Source: Rhodobacteraceae bacterium IMCC1335 (GTDB taxonomy: Bacteria; Pseudomonadota; Alphaproteobacteria; Rhodobacterales; Rhodobacteraceae). Taken from it: a DNA stretch of 64,000 nucleotides. Of this stretch, positions 26,538-36,634 are shown piece after piece. The notes beneath the pieces are model-generated. The model saw only the letters and a program-made list of their open reading frames with translations, was not told where the DNA came from and made no database searches. Position 1 is the stretch's first letter. Each line of letters starts with the position of its first letter. Made by a program: the position numbers and the translations under genes. The stretch is taken from contig CP046864.1 of assembly GCA_039640495.1 (NCBI GenBank), positions 62,001 through 126,000 of the forward strand. Direction: 5' to 3'.

Positions 26538-27335
26538 TTAGACCTCTTTCACCGATGCTGTCGCCAGATTATTTTTCAAAAACTCCTGCGTTAAGGCCCG
26601 ATAGGCCATAGCCCCTTTTGACAGGCTGTCATATTGTAAAACCGGCATTGAAAAGGACGGCGCTTCGCTTAACCGCACATTCCGCGGAATTTTGACCTGG
26701 AACACCAATTCGCCAAGATTATCGCGCGCATCCTGTTCGACTTGCAGCGACAAATTATTGCGCTGATCAAACATCGTTAAAACAATTCCCTCGATACGCA
26801 AGTCTGTATTGGCGGTTTTACGCACTTCACGCACCGTTAACATCAACTGGGACAGGCCTTCCAAAGCAAAAAACTCGCTTTGCAAAGGAATAAGAACCGA
26901 ATCCGAAGCCACCATCGCGTTCACCGTTAAAAGCGATAACGATGGCGGGCAATCGATTAAGATGTAATCAAATTCATACGCTTTCATGCTGTCTTGCCGC
27001 AAAGCATCCAACAAGAGCGAACTGCGCTTTTCATTTGAGACCAATTCAAACTCGGCTGAGCTCAGATCAACGGTGGATGGGATAACGCTTAGGCCCTTAA
27101 TATTAGTGTCTATGATAGCATTTTTGAGGTGAGAAGGATCGAGCAAAAGATCAAATATAGTAGTGTCGCGCGCACTTACATCAATTCCCAATCCGGTTGA
27201 CGCATTGCCCTGTGGATCTAAATCAACGATCAATACTTTCAAACCCGATTCCGCTAGCCCAGCCGCCAAATTTATTGAGGTGGTTGTTTTGCCAACACCT
27301 CCCTTTTGATTGGTAATCGAAATAATCTTAGCCAT
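26538..27335 (-). CDS. parA: Chromosome partitioning ATPase ParA
   Basis: ParA is the Walker-type ATPase that moves ParB-parS complexes. The 265-residue product has the deviant Walker A KGGVGKTT (residues 11-18), the LIVDLDPQGNAST motif and DYILIDCPPSL. ATG at 27335 starts MAKIISITNQ; an in-frame start at 27359 would overlap rsmG and adds eight residues without family support. Confidence 0.96.
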   Translation of the reverse strand: MAKIISITNQKGGVGKTTTSINLAAGLAESGLKVLIVDLDPQGNASTGLGIDVSARDTTIFDLLLDPSHLKNAIIDTNIKGLSVIPSTVDLSSAEFELVSNEKRSSLLLDALRQDSMKAYEFDYILIDCPPSLSLLTVNAMVASDSVLIPLQSEFFALEGLSQLMLTVREVRKTANTDLRIEGIVLTMFDQRNNLSLQVEQDARDNLGELVFQVKIPRNVRLSEAPSFSMPVLQYDSLSKGAMAYRALTQEFLKNNLATASVKEV

Positions 27336-27339
27336 TTTT

Positions 27340-27975
27340 TTATTTGCTGCGTGGCGCACCTGTCACGTTCCTTACGCTTAATATCACTGCCTCATGGTTG
27401 GTTTTACTGATAAAGCGCTCTGCTTGAAATTGCCAACTTTTTTCAGCCTCTTTTACTTCTTTTGACCAATTTTTGCCTTTCATGAACAAACATTGCGTAT
27501 TTTGACACATAAAGGGATGCGTGAGCCTTAACAAATCGTTCAAATCAGCCAAGGCGCGGGCAGAAATAACGTCGGCTTTTAAAGGGCCTACGGCCTCGAT
27601 ACGCTTGGCCTGAACCATTGCGTTTAATTTCAGCTCCCGCATGACGGTGCGTAAGAATACCGCCTTTCGCTGATCACTTTCAATCAAAGTCACACGCAAC
27701 TGTGGGTTAAGCTCTTTGGCCAAAATCGCAACAACCAACCCTGGTAAGCCACCCCCACTGCCTATATCAATCCAATGCGCGGCATGCTTTGACGCAAGCC
27801 CCATCACCTGAGCAGAATCGCAAATATGGCGGACCCACACATCCTCGCGCGTCGATTTTGAAATAAGATTTATCCGCGTGGTCCATTTTTCCAGTAACCG
27901 CTGATATGCTTTCAACGCGTCATATGTTTCACGTGAAACATTTAAATCAGAAAAAAGGGTATAGTGCCCAGTCAT
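27340..27975 (-). CDS. rsmG: 16S rRNA (guanine527-N7)-methyltransferase RsmG
   Basis: RsmG methylates G527 of 16S rRNA. The 211-residue protein has the SAM-binding loop [12 protein letters not shown] near residue 68 and the family N-terminal [13 protein letters not shown]. The codons for that N-terminal NVSRE segment lie in a perfect parS sequence. It overlaps the mnmG end by four bases. Confidence 0.95.
   Translation of the reverse strand: MTGHYTLFSDLNVSRETYDALKAYQRLLEKWTTRINLISKSTREDVWVRHICDSAQVMGLASKHAAHWIDIGSGGGLPGLVVAILAKELNPQLRVTLIESDQRKAVFLRTVMRELKLNAMVQAKRIEAVGPLKADVISARALADLNDLLRLTHPFMCQNTQCLFMKGKNWSKEVKEAEKSWQFQAERFISKTNHEAVILSVRNVTGAPRSK
27925..27940. promoter_or_regulatory. parS site 1, inside rsmG
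   Basis: TGTTTCACGTGAAACA is the exact 16-bp palindromic parS consensus bound by chromosomal ParB. It is embedded in the early codons of rsmG. ParB and ParA are encoded just downstream on the same strand. Confidence 0.93.
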
Positions 27976-29834
27976 CCGGTTTTAAGGCGGTTAAACTGGC
28001 GCAGTTTCGCCAATAATAACATGGTGGCCGCAGGGGTCATTCCTTCAACCTTTTGTGCTTGGCGCAAATTTTCGGGCTGGCGATCCGTAAGTTTTCCGCG
28101 AAGCTCTGATGAAAGGCCATCAATATCTGCGTATGAAAACCCTTGTGGTATTTTTAACGCCTCATCGCGCTGCACTGCTTCAATATCTTTTTTCTGCCGC
28201 GCGATATAATTTGAATATAAAGCATCGCAACTTAATTGTGCTGCGATATCCGGCTCAATATCGCGTAAATCGGGAGATAGAGCGAGAAGATCTTCAAACG
28301 TTACCTTGGGGAAAGACAGAACCTGATATAACGAGCGGCGAGAACCATCTTGAGTTACCTCGATACCACTGGCCTGTAATTGAGTTGGGGTAAAGCTATC
28401 TGCATGCAATTGCGCCGTGGCCTTGACCAATTTTTCTTGTTTTAACGAGAAAGCCGCATACCGCTCTGCGCCCACGCAACCTAGCACAATCCCCTGAGGC
28501 GTTAGCCGTTGATCCGCATTATCCGCCCGCAGCGAAAGCCGAAATTCCGCCCGTGAGGTAAACATACGATAAGGCTCGCTTACCCCACGCGAAATAAGAT
28601 CATCAAGCATCACGCCAATATAGCTGTCACTTCGCGAAAAACTGGGACCCTCGCGGCCCAAAGACTGCGCAGCGGCTGATAAACCTGCCACCATGCCTTG
28701 CGCTGACGCCTCTTCATAACCGGTGGTGCCATTAATTTGCCCCGCCAAAAACAAACCTGGCACGTTTCGCAAAGCCAAAGACATATCCAACGCTCGCGGA
28801 TCAACATAATCGTATTCAATCGCATAACCTGGCTGCGTGATAAGCGCGTTTTCTAATCCCGCGATCGAGCGCACATACGCTTCCTGTACATCTTGTGGAA
28901 GCGAAGTGGAAATTCCATTTGGATATATCGTAGTCACATCCAAACCCTCGGGCTCCAGAAAAATTTGATGCGATGTCTTGTCAGAAAACCTGACAATCTT
29001 ATCTTCAATCGATGGGCAATAACGCGGACCTACCCCATCTATATGGCCGCCATACATCGCAGAACGGTCTAGGTTCTTCCGAATAATCGCATGAGTTTTT
29101 TCATTTGTATGCGTTATACCGCAAGCGATTTGCCGTGCTGCCGGTTCTTTAGACAAAAACGAAAACAGCGTCGGCACGTCATCACCAGGCTGGGTTTCCA
29201 GCCCCTGCCAATCGATCGTCGTCCCATCCAAACGCGGAGGAGTGCCCGTTTTCAAACGCCCTAAAGACAATCCAAATTCATCAATTCGCTGCGCGAGTTT
29301 TACCGATGGCTTATCGCCCATCCTACCGCCTGGCCGCGAGACATCCCCAATATGAATAATTCCACGTAAAAACGTACCGGTGGTTAAGATCACCGAATTC
29401 GACCATATTTCCGATGCGTCCGCCAATACAACACCAGATATCTTCGACGGTGCGCCCAATAGATCCACAACCTCACCGTTTAATAAGGTAAGGTTTTTCG
29501 TTGCCTTTAATTGCGCCTCTATCGCCGCGCGATATAATTTTCGATCCGCCTGCGCGCGAGGGCCCTGCACGGCAGGCCCTTTGCGGCGGTTGAGCAAACG
29601 AAACTGAATACCCGCCTGGTCTGCGGCCCTGCCCATGATTCCATCAAGCGCATCCACTTCGCGCACTAGATGGCCTTTACCCAATCCCCCGATCGCCGGA
29701 TTACAAGACATCGCGCCCAAATCATACGCAGATAAAGTTATTAAAGCGGTTTGCGCACCCATACGCGCCGCCGCAGCCGCCGCTTCACAGCCCGCATGCC
29801 CACCACCAACAACGATCACATCAAAATGTTTCAC
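27972..29834 (-). CDS. mnmG: tRNA uridine-5-carboxymethylaminomethyl enzyme MnmG (GidA)
   Basis: MnmG, with MnmE, makes the cmnm5 modification at wobble U34. The 620-residue FAD protein has [10 protein letters not shown] at its N-terminus and the conserved [15 protein letters not shown] and [12 protein letters not shown] motifs. Two in-frame GTG codons are candidates: 29843 (giving an extra Met-Phe-His) and 29834. The second is preferred because TGGAG then stands eight bases upstream; with the first, the ribosome-binding site would overlap the start. A parS site covers both GTG codons. Confidence 0.94.
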   Translation of the reverse strand: MKHFDVIVVGGGHAGCEAAAAAARMGAQTALITLSAYDLGAMSCNPAIGGLGKGHLVREVDALDGIMGRAADQAGIQFRLLNRRKGPAVQGPRAQADRKLYRAAIEAQLKATKNLTLLNGEVVDLLGAPSKISGVVLADASEIWSNSVILTTGTFLRGIIHIGDVSRPGGRMGDKPSVKLAQRIDEFGLSLGRLKTGTPPRLDGTTIDWQGLETQPGDDVPTLFSFLSKEPAARQIACGITHTNEKTHAIIRKNLDRSAMYGGHIDGVGPRYCPSIEDKIVRFSDKTSHQIFLEPEGLDVTTIYPNGISTSLPQDVQEAYVRSIAGLENALITQPGYAIEYDYVDPRALDMSLALRNVPGLFLAGQINGTTGYEEASAQGMVAGLSAAAQSLGREGPSFSRSDSYIGVMLDDLISRGVSEPYRMFTSRAEFRLSLRADNADQRLTPQGIVLGCVGAERYAAFSLKQEKLVKATAQLHADSFTPTQLQASGIEVTQDGSRRSLYQVLSFPKVTFEDLLALSPDLRDIEPDIAAQLSCDALYSNYIARQKKDIEAVQRDEALKIPQGFSYADIDGLSSELRGKLTDRQPENLRQAQKVEGMTPAATMLLLAKLRQFNRLKTG

Positions 29835-29842
29835 GTGAAACA
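29827..29842. promoter_or_regulatory. parS site 2, at the mnmG start
   Basis: A second exact TGTTTCACGTGAAACA lies over the mnmG initiation region and encodes its first residues (FHVKH in the longer reading). It is 1.9 kb from parS site 1 and about 3.4 kb from the presumed origin. Confidence 0.93.
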
Positions 29843-29847
29843 CTCCA

Positions 29848-31134
29848 TCATTTACCCAAACAAAAACTGCTAAAAATTTCGTCCAAAATGGATTCTATCC
29901 CAATTCGCCCAATAAGACCATCCATCGCACGACAGGCCCGATGCAGCTCTTCTGCTGCCAACTCATAAACATCCGGCCCACTCTCTAAGAGCAAAAGAGC
30001 TTGATCCATAGCCACAACTGCTTCTTGCAGAGCGTGTCTATGACGCTCACGCGTTGCAACACCTAAAGTAGAAGTCCTTTCTTTCAATACACTTTTTAGA
30101 TGATCAACAAAACGGTCAATCCCCGCCCCCGTCCGCCCTGAAATGCCAAATTTTTCGTCACCTTCATCGCATTTCGCCAACAGCACTATGTCATCCGGTG
30201 TCATCTCAATCCCTACGGGCACAGCGCCATCCAATGACAATACAGCACGAATATCTGCAGCATTTGCGCGCGCCAACGCCCGCTCAACACCCAATTCTTC
30301 AATATGGTCCGACGTATTACGTAATCCCGCCGTGTCCAATAACGTCACCGCGAACCCATCCAAGTCCATCCGTACTTCTATGATATCGCGCGTCGTCCCA
30401 GCCACATCCGACGTCAATGCCGCCTCACGCCCGGCCAATGCGTTCAGCAAAGTTGATTTTCCAACATTGGGCTTTCCGACGATCGCCACTTCGAAACCGG
30501 CCCTTACCCGCTCTGCCATCGCAACGCCCCCCGCCTCAAGGATCAATGTGGCGCGTGTACTCTTCACCAGATTGCGCACTTCCGGGGTAACATCTACGGG
30601 TACCTCCTCATCCGCGAAATCAATTGTTGCTTCCAGCAACGCACAGGCGCGTAACAGATCCAACCGCCACTGCACGGCACGCTGGCCCAATTCCCCTGAC
30701 AAAACCCTTAATGCCTGACGCCGCTGCGCCTCAGTTTCAGCATCAATCAAATCCGCCAGACCTTCGACCTGCGTCATATCCAAACGGCCATTTTCCAGCG
30801 CGCGCCGCGTATACTCACCCGGCTCAGCCATCCTTACGCTCGAATGCTTACAGCATTCAGCCAGAACTGCCGAAACAACTGCTAAGCTACCGTGACAAGC
30901 CAATTCAACGATATCCTCGCCGGTGAAGCTTTTTGGCGCCGCAAACCACGTGACCAGTCCGCTATCAAGCGCTACACCCTCGCCATCGGTAATCCGCCGC
31001 AAAACCGATAGCCGCGGCTCTCCTAGTTTTCCGACCAACGCACCAGCGCAAGCACAAGCTTGCGGACCTGATAATCTAATTACAGATATACCAGCTTTCC
31101 CGTGACCAGATGCCAAGGCAACGATCGTGTCCAT
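29848..31134 (-). CDS. mnmE: tRNA modification GTPase MnmE (TrmE)
   Basis: MnmE is the GTPase partner of MnmG. The 428-residue protein has the N-terminal folate-binding domain, the inserted G domain with GKPNVGKST and DVAGTTRDI, and the C-terminal FCLGK, a variant of the catalytic FC(I/V)GK motif. It ends just before the mnmG start and follows rho on the same strand. Confidence 0.96.
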   Translation of the reverse strand: MDTIVALASGHGKAGISVIRLSGPQACACAGALVGKLGEPRLSVLRRITDGEGVALDSGLVTWFAAPKSFTGEDIVELACHGSLAVVSAVLAECCKHSSVRMAEPGEYTRRALENGRLDMTQVEGLADLIDAETEAQRRQALRVLSGELGQRAVQWRLDLLRACALLEATIDFADEEVPVDVTPEVRNLVKSTRATLILEAGGVAMAERVRAGFEVAIVGKPNVGKSTLLNALAGREAALTSDVAGTTRDIIEVRMDLDGFAVTLLDTAGLRNTSDHIEELGVERALARANAADIRAVLSLDGAVPVGIEMTPDDIVLLAKCDEGDEKFGISGRTGAGIDRFVDHLKSVLKERTSTLGVATRERHRHALQEAVVAMDQALLLLESGPDVYELAAEELHRACRAMDGLIGRIGIESILDEIFSSFCLGK

Positions 31135-31156
31135 TGGGCCTACACCCCGAAAAATG

Positions 31157-32428
31157 TTAAGAATTCATTGAGTCAAAGAAGTCAGAATTGGATTTTGTTT
31201 GCTTAAGTTTCGAAATTAAAAACTCCACTGCATCCGTTGTTCCCATAGGATTCAAAATACGCCGCAGCACAAAAGTTTTCTGAAGATCTACCTTATCAAC
31301 CAGCAAATCTTCTTTTCGCGTACCAGATTTCAAAATATCCAACGCCGGGAAAACGCGCTTATCGGCAACTTTGCGATCAAGAACGATTTCAGAATTGCCC
31401 GTCCCTTTAAATTCTTCGAAAATCACCTCGTCCATCCGACTTCCAGTATCGATCAAAGCGGTTGAAATGATCGTTAATGATCCCCCCTCTTCGATATTGC
31501 GCGCCGCGCCAAAGAATCGTTTCGGGCGTTGCAAAGCGTTTGCGTCAACACCGCCGGTCAGTACCTTGCCCGAGGATGGAATAACCGTATTGAATGCCCG
31601 GCCTAAACGTGTAATCGAATCGAGCAAAATCACCACGTCCCGCTTATGTTCAACTAAGCGCTTGGCTTTCTCAATCACCATTTCAGACACTGCAACATGC
31701 CGCGTCGCTGGCTCATCAAAAGTGGAAGAAACAACTTCACCCTTCACAGACCGTTGCATATCCGTAACTTCTTCTGGACGTTCATCAATCAACAAAACGA
31801 TCAAATAACATTCAGGATGATTTTGTTCGATACTGGTCGCTATATTTTGCAATAATACCGTTTTACCTGTGCGCGGAGGCGCGACGATCAAAGATCTTTG
31901 GCCTTTGCCGATCGGCGCAACCAAATCAATTATGCGCGCAGATTTATCCTTCGCCGTTGGATCTGCCAACTCCATCGTCAGGCGCTCATCCGGGTAAAGC
32001 GGTGTAAGATTGTCAAAAGCAATTTTATGACGGGCTTTTTCAGGCTCTTCGAAGTTAATTTTAAACGGATTCACCAATGCAAAATAACGTTCATTTTCTT
32101 CTGGTGCTTTGATCACTCCTTCGATCGTGTCACCCGTGCGCAATGCAAATTTTCGAATCATTTCCGGCGATACGTAAATATCATCTGGACCAGGCAAGTA
32201 ATTCGCCTCAGGTGAACGCAAAAACCCAAAACCATCCTGCAAAACTTCAAGCACGCCATCGCCCGCAACTTCCCACCCCTCATCCGCGCGCACGCTCAAA
32301 ATTTGGAACATCATTTCGCCTTTGCGCATCGTTGATGCGTTTTCGATTTCCAATTCTTCGGCCAAATCCACTAAATCTTTTGGACTTTTGCGTTTCAAAT
32401 CAGAAAGGTTCAGCCGTTCGACCACCAT
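31157..32428 (-). CDS. rho: Transcription termination factor Rho
   Basis: Rho is the hexameric RNA-dependent ATPase of factor-dependent termination. The 423-residue protein has the RNA-binding domain with [23 protein letters not shown] split over about 64-90, Walker [11 protein letters not shown] near 178, and the Q/R-loop and [19 protein letters not shown] region near the end. The length is normal. It lies between hemJ and mnmE, all leftward. Confidence 0.97.
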   Translation of the reverse strand: MVVERLNLSDLKRKSPKDLVDLAEELEIENASTMRKGEMMFQILSVRADEGWEVAGDGVLEVLQDGFGFLRSPEANYLPGPDDIYVSPEMIRKFALRTGDTIEGVIKAPEENERYFALVNPFKINFEEPEKARHKIAFDNLTPLYPDERLTMELADPTAKDKSARIIDLVAPIGKGQRSLIVAPPRTGKTVLLQNIATSIEQNHPECYLIVLLIDERPEEVTDMQRSVKGEVVSSTFDEPATRHVAVSEMVIEKAKRLVEHKRDVVILLDSITRLGRAFNTVIPSSGKVLTGGVDANALQRPKRFFGAARNIEEGGSLTIISTALIDTGSRMDEVIFEEFKGTGNSEIVLDRKVADKRVFPALDILKSGTRKEDLLVDKVDLQKTFVLRRILNPMGTTDAVEFLISKLKQTKSNSDFFDSMNS

Positions 32429-32533
32429 GATATACCTCTGGTTGCAGCATTCACCGCGTTATGTCTGTTAATAGGAAAAATCGCCAGAATAGGCTCAAGT
32501 CTACTTACGATAAATTTTTCTAAAGTTAAACCA

Positions 32534-32983
32534 TTAAAATTTTACGATCACTGAAACCACTATCGCAATCATCAGAACGGTTGGAACTTCGTTCATCATT
32601 CGATAATACCGACCTGTTTTTGTAAAATTTCCAGATCTAAACAATTCACAATGGTCAGCGCACCATTTGTGAAACCAGGTCATCCCAAAAATGCTTACAA
32701 ATTTTACCCATACCCAAACCATTGACCAATCAATAATGCCCGGAATAAAGACCATCAAAAGACCGCAGATCCAAGTTAGAATCATTGCAGGTCGCATAAT
32801 AAACCTAAGCAGTTTTCGTTCCATAATTTGGAACGTTGTATCAAGGATATCGCCTTTTTTTGCGCGTTCGCTGTGATACACAAATATTCTTGGTAAATAG
32901 AATAAACCGGCCATCCATGAGATGACCGCTAAAATATGAAGTGATTTTATCCAAAGATAGAAATTGCTTAGAACATCAATCAT
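32534..32983 (-). CDS. hemJ: Protoporphyrinogen IX oxidase HemJ
   Basis: HemJ is the membrane-bound oxidase that forms protoporphyrin IX, shared by heme and bacteriochlorophyll synthesis. The 149-residue product has conserved His and Arg near the first helix (SLHILAVISWMAGLFYLPRIFVYH, about 14-37), KLLRFIMRP, and four hydrophobic segments. ATG at 32983 with GGGGA upstream is preferred over a TTG at 33004. It is the gene next to the presumed origin on the left. Confidence 0.92.
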   Translation of the reverse strand: MIDVLSNFYLWIKSLHILAVISWMAGLFYLPRIFVYHSERAKKGDILDTTFQIMERKLLRFIMRPAMILTWICGLLMVFIPGIIDWSMVWVWVKFVSIFGMTWFHKWCADHCELFRSGNFTKTGRYYRMMNEVPTVLMIAIVVSVIVKF

Positions 32984-33351
32984 GCTTTCCCCAAATCCGA
33001 GCAAGTCTATTTAATAAAGTAATATAGATAGAAAGGAAGTAGTATATGTAGACAAACAAGTTTCTGTGGATCAAATTTTTTCCAGCTATTTATCCACAAT
33101 AAAAAAACTGAGTAAAAAAATATTTCAATATATTTTATATTTAAATTAGATACTTAAAAAAATTTCTGAATTAAATTATGTGTTAAATTGACTATCCACA
33201 GTTTAAGCAAGGACAAACTTATCCTTTTCCACATTGTATATTTATATGGTTTTGCTAATTTTATACGTCAATTTATAAATATTTGCGTTTCTCGCTGTGT
33301 ATGCGGTAATTTTGCCTATCTATCCACCCAGTTTTTGGACAAGTTATCCAC
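32984..33351. other. Candidate chromosomal replication origin (oriC)
   Basis: This 368-nt gene-free stretch between divergent hemJ and maf is much more AT-rich than its surroundings (for instance 33100-33185). It holds two perfect DnaA boxes, TTATCCACA at 33090-33098 and 33344-33352. Near matches are CTATCCACA (33192-33200), TTTTCCACA (33225-33233) and, on the minus strand, TGATCCACA (33073-33065). Location next to rho-mnmE-mnmG-rsmG-parA-parB with parS sites is typical of alphaproteobacterial origins. Origin activity is inferred. Confidence 0.78.
33090..33098 (+). promoter_or_regulatory. DnaA box, perfect match
   Basis: TTATCCACA matches the consensus DnaA box exactly and sits beside the most AT-rich part of the candidate origin. 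Confidence 0.8.
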
Positions 33352-33352
33352 A
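33344..33352 (+). promoter_or_regulatory. DnaA box overlapping the maf start codon
   Basis: TTATCCACA ends on the A of the maf ATG. DnaA bound here could also affect maf transcription or translation, which is inference. Confidence 0.75.
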
Positions 33353-33951
33353 TGCGACCTTCTCTGATTTTGGCTTCTTCATCCACTGCGCGTGCAACAT
33401 TGTTGCGTAATGCGGGTATTGTGTTTGAAATATACCCCCCAAAAATTGATGAACAAATGATAAAAGAAAGCATGATTTCTGAAAATCTATCACGCCGCGA
33501 TATGGCGGATCATTTGGCAGAAATGAAAGCATCTAAGGTTGCTTTAAAATTTCCAGATTCATTTATCATCGGATCTGATCAAATTTTGGAATTTCAGGGA
33601 CGGGTTATTTCGAAACCCCAGAGCAAAGCAGAGCTTTTTGCGCAATTGCAAGCGTTTCAAAACAAGACCCACAGATTGTTTACGTCCGCTGTCATCTACC
33701 ATGAAAACCGCCCAATTTGGCGGCATATTTCAAAGGTAGATGTGTCTTTTAGATCGTTACCCGATACGGTTCTCACCGCATATATTGATCAATTTTGGGA
33801 TCATATTCAATATTGCGTTGGGGGATACAGGCTTGAAGCTGAAGGCGTGCAACTTATCCGTAGAATCAATGGTGACTATTTCAGTGTTTTAGGGTTACCG
33901 TTATTAGAAGTGCTTAATTTCTTATCGCTTAGAGGGGATTTTTCAATATGA
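33352..33951 (+). CDS. maf: Maf-family nucleotide pyrophosphatase
   Basis: Maf-like pyrophosphatases hydrolyse non-canonical or modified nucleoside triphosphates. The 199-residue protein has the LASSSTARATLLRNAG start, the catalytic GSDQILEF in the position of the usual S/GADT motif, and the SKPQS motif. Which Maf subfamily (dTTP/UTP or m7GTP) it belongs to is unsure; the SDQ reading points toward the YceF-like group. Its ATG overlaps a DnaA box and has no clear ribosome-binding site. It starts a rightward run maf-aroE-coaE-dnaQ with 4-8 nt overlaps. Confidence 0.88.
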   Translation: MRPSLILASSSTARATLLRNAGIVFEIYPPKIDEQMIKESMISENLSRRDMADHLAEMKASKVALKFPDSFIIGSDQILEFQGRVISKPQSKAELFAQLQAFQNKTHRLFTSAVIYHENRPIWRHISKVDVSFRSLPDTVLTAYIDQFWDHIQYCVGGYRLEAEGVQLIRRINGDYFSVLGLPLLEVLNFLSLRGDFSI

Positions 33952-34781
33952 CTGTGTCAAAAATACCTCTGGTAGCTGTGATTGGTCATCCAATTTTTCA
34001 TTCAAAATCACCACTGTTGCACGGCAATTGGTTGAAAAAACTGGGGCTTCCGGGTCATTATATACCCGTCGATGTTGAACCTGTTGATTTTGGAAATGTG
34101 CTTAAAACCATGCCGAAAATGGGTTTTGTGGGCGCTAATGTCACAATTCCGCACAAACATCTTGCTTTAACGCATGCTGATCACGTATCCGATCGAGCGG
34201 CATTAATCGGAGCTGCGAATACATTATCGTTCAGCGAGGATGGAAAAATCTATGCTGATAATACCGATGGGTATGGATTCATTGAAAATATTAAAGATCA
34301 TCAGCCTGATTGGAATGCAGCCTCAGGACCAGCACTGGTTTTGGGGGCCGGTGGAGCCTCGCGTGCTGTATTATCGGCATTGATAGAGGCCGGGGTTCCC
34401 GAAATATATTTAGCGAATAGAACGCGCGCCAGAGCGGATCAGTTGAAAACCGATCTTGGGGCAAGGATTCAAGTTCTGGACTGGTCAAAAGTCTCAAATA
34501 TTTTGGATGGCATTGATTTAATGGTGAATACGACATCTTTGGGCATGGTGGGAAAGCCAGATTTATCATTAAGCTTGAAAAATCTTACCGCTAAAACATT
34601 GGTAACAGATCTGGTCTACACACCGCTCGAAACCGATCTCTTAAAGCAAGCCAGCGCAATTGGATGCCCCGTGGTAGATGGTTTGGGAATGTTAATACAT
34701 CAAGCAGTACCGGGTTTTGAGCGGTGGTTTGGTAAAAAGCCAACCGCTGATCAAGAAACGCGTAACTTATTGTTATCATGA
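33948..34781 (+). CDS. aroE: Shikimate dehydrogenase AroE
   Basis: AroE reduces 3-dehydroshikimate to shikimate with NADPH. The 277-residue protein has the shikimate site SKSPLLHGNW, the catalytic lysine in VTIPHK, and the NADP loop VLGAGGASRAV near residue 131. It overlaps maf and coaE by four bases each. Confidence 0.95.
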   Translation: MTVSKIPLVAVIGHPIFHSKSPLLHGNWLKKLGLPGHYIPVDVEPVDFGNVLKTMPKMGFVGANVTIPHKHLALTHADHVSDRAALIGAANTLSFSEDGKIYADNTDGYGFIENIKDHQPDWNAASGPALVLGAGGASRAVLSALIEAGVPEIYLANRTRARADQLKTDLGARIQVLDWSKVSNILDGIDLMVNTTSLGMVGKPDLSLSLKNLTAKTLVTDLVYTPLETDLLKQASAIGCPVVDGLGMLIHQAVPGFERWFGKKPTADQETRNLLLS

Positions 34782-35368
34782 GTTTTTTATTAGGTCTTAC
34801 AGGATCTATAGGAATGGGAAAATCCACAACCGCAGGGTTTTTCAAAGATGCAGGCTGTGATGTGTGGGATGCCGATGCAGCCGTACATCGACTTTATGCA
34901 GAACAAGGCGCCGCGGTCGCACCTTTGTCAAACCTATTCCCAAAGGCATTGATTGAGGGTGCAATCTCAAGGCAAGTGTTAAAGCATGAATTACAAAAAA
35001 ACCCTGATTTGATTGGGCAGCTGGAAGCAATCATCCATCCGCTCGTGGCGCAGGATCGACAAACCTTTATAGACTCAGCCCAATCAGATATATTGGTCTT
35101 TGATATTCCACTGCTTTTTGAAACCGGCGCAGATGCCCATATGAACGCCGTAATTTGCGTAACTATAGATGAAGAAGAGCAAAAGAAACGCGTGCTGGAA
35201 CGCGGAACGATGAACGAGGAGATGTTTGAGCAGATTAAATCGCGCCAATGGTCAAATTCTCAAAAATGTGAAAAAGCTGATTTTGTGATTTTAACAGACA
35301 CGCTGGATCATGTGCATGCGCAAGTGGACAATATATTGGCAAATTTAAGGGCGGTGAAGGATGCGTGA
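34778..35368 (+). CDS. coaE: Dephospho-CoA kinase CoaE
   Basis: CoaE carries out the last step of coenzyme A synthesis. The 196-residue kinase has the P-loop [12 protein letters not shown] at its N-terminus and the DIPLLFE motif near residue 109. It overlaps aroE by four and dnaQ by eight bases. Confidence 0.95.
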   Translation: MSFLLGLTGSIGMGKSTTAGFFKDAGCDVWDADAAVHRLYAEQGAAVAPLSNLFPKALIEGAISRQVLKHELQKNPDLIGQLEAIIHPLVAQDRQTFIDSAQSDILVFDIPLLFETGADAHMNAVICVTIDEEEQKKRVLERGTMNEEMFEQIKSRQWSNSQKCEKADFVILTDTLDHVHAQVDNILANLRAVKDA

Positions 35369-35981
35369 AATTGTTTTGGATACTGAAACCACGGGCTTGG
35401 ATCCCAATCAAGGAGATCGAATCGTTGAAATAGGCGCCGTTGAATTGTGGAATCACATTCCAACCGGGAAAACCTATCATCAATATATCAATCCCGAGCG
35501 CAATATGCCCAATGAGGCCTTTCAAGTGCATGGTTTGGGGGATGATTTTTTACGCGATAAGCCTGTATTTGCGAGTATCGCGGCCGATTTTGTCGAATTT
35601 ATTGCCGATTCCAAATTGGTTATTCACAATGCCAGTTTTGATATGCGGTTTTTAAATGCTGAACTTTCATGGGTGAAGCGGCCGCAAATCCCATTAGAAC
35701 GCGCCTTAGACACATTGGCCATTGCACGTAAAAAATTCCCCGGATCGCCCGCGTCATTAGATGCGTTGTGCCGCCGTTTTGGGATAGATAACAATGCTCG
35801 CACGCTGCATGGCGCTTTGCTCGATTCTGAAATATTGGCTGAGGTTTACCTTGAGCTTATTGGCGGCAGACAGCCAGATTTTATGCTTTCTGCTCAAGTG
35901 AAAACCTCAACTGATCGAGTAGGCGCGGACCGGAACGTTTCAGGATCAAAACAGCGCCCAAGGCCCCTTACCCCCGGGTGA
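35361..35981 (+). CDS. dnaQ: DNA polymerase III epsilon subunit DnaQ, apparently frameshifted near its end
   Basis: Epsilon is the 3'-5' proofreading exonuclease of the replicative polymerase. The 206-residue product has all exonuclease motifs: LDTETTGLD (Exo I), [11 protein letters not shown] (Exo II) and the HGALLDSE ending (Exo III with its His and Asp). After RPRPLTP the frame ends at TGA (35979-35981), directly after a run CCCCCGGG. One added base in that run would open the frame to 36067 and give about 235 residues, the normal size. The missing tail corresponds to the region that ties epsilon to the alpha subunit. Sequencing error or true mutation cannot be told apart here. Confidence 0.9.
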   Translation: MREIVLDTETTGLDPNQGDRIVEIGAVELWNHIPTGKTYHQYINPERNMPNEAFQVHGLGDDFLRDKPVFASIAADFVEFIADSKLVIHNASFDMRFLNAELSWVKRPQIPLERALDTLAIARKKFPGSPASLDALCRRFGIDNNARTLHGALLDSEILAEVYLELIGGRQPDFMLSAQVKTSTDRVGADRNVSGSKQRPRPLTPG

Positions 35982-36067
35982 GCGAAGGGGAGAAAAAAGC
36001 GCATCTTGAAATGGTTGCAACCCTAGGAGATCAAGCGGTCTGGCGTGATCATATTTGGGAAGAATAG
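35975..36067 (+). pseudogene. dnaQ: Out-of-frame dnaQ 3' tail
   Basis: From 35975 the shifted frame reads Arg-Val-Ser-Glu-Gly followed by EKKAHLEMVATLGDQAVW and ends at TAG 36065-36067, two bases before the convergent secB stop. Helical tails with an A-H-x-x-F/M-V pattern and a final AVW are what I expect at the end of roseobacter DnaQ. Only a one-base gap in the C5G3 run separates it from the upstream dnaQ frame. Confidence 0.75.
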
Positions 36068-36069
36068 AT

Positions 36070-36552
36070 TTAGTTTTTGATTTCTTCAGACGCGGCTTCG
36101 GTTTGGCGGCGCAGCGCTTCGCTTCTATAAAGTTGCATGAAATCAATTGTTTCTAAGTTAAGGGCTGGGAATCCGCCATCTTGAGTAAGATCACTAACCA
36201 CGCGTCGCAAGAATGGGAAGATCATCCGAGGGCATTCAATCATAAGAAACGGGTGCAATTGTTCATCCGGAACGCCGGTCACGGTAAACACGCCTGCATA
36301 TTCGATCTCTAATAAAAAAAGCTGATCATTTGTATCTTTGGACTTTGAATCAATATTTAATTTGATGATTGTTTCATATTGATTGGCAATTGAGCGTTTC
36401 CGTGCGTCTAATTTAACTTGTATTTGAATATCAGGTGTAACATCGCCGGAGACGCCTTTTTGAGCGAGAATGTTTTCGAAAGATAAGTCTCGAATATATT
36501 GCGCCAGCACGTTTACAGAGGGTTGCGCTGGTTGTGATGTCTCTTCGGCCAT
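36070..36552 (-). CDS. secB: Protein-export chaperone SecB
   Basis: SecB keeps precursor proteins unfolded for SecA. The 160-residue protein has the conserved QYIRDLSFEN start and the FLMIECPRMIFPFLRRV segment of the family. It is convergent with dnaQ, with stops almost touching. Confidence 0.96.
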   Translation of the reverse strand: MAEETSQPAQPSVNVLAQYIRDLSFENILAQKGVSGDVTPDIQIQVKLDARKRSIANQYETIIKLNIDSKSKDTNDQLFLLEIEYAGVFTVTGVPDEQLHPFLMIECPRMIFPFLRRVVSDLTQDGGFPALNLETIDFMQLYRSEALRRQTEAASEEIKN

Positions 36553-36634
36553 GTCGGGTTCCTTGAAAAATTATGTCGCGATTGCCTAGCAGTTTGCAGC
36601 AGCGGCCTCAATGGTGCATTGCGTTGTTGCTGGG

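Noticed and set aside
33100..33190. CtrA-type TTAA-N7-TTAA sites in the origin region
   Set aside because: The TTAA pairs found have spacings of 8 or 9, not 7, and such pairs are expected by chance in AT-rich DNA.
35971..35981. Programmed -1 frameshift in dnaQ
   Set aside because: The C5G3 run does not form a good slippery heptamer in the zero frame, since the A-site tRNA for GGG would not re-pair with CGG. A one-base deletion or sequencing error is simpler.
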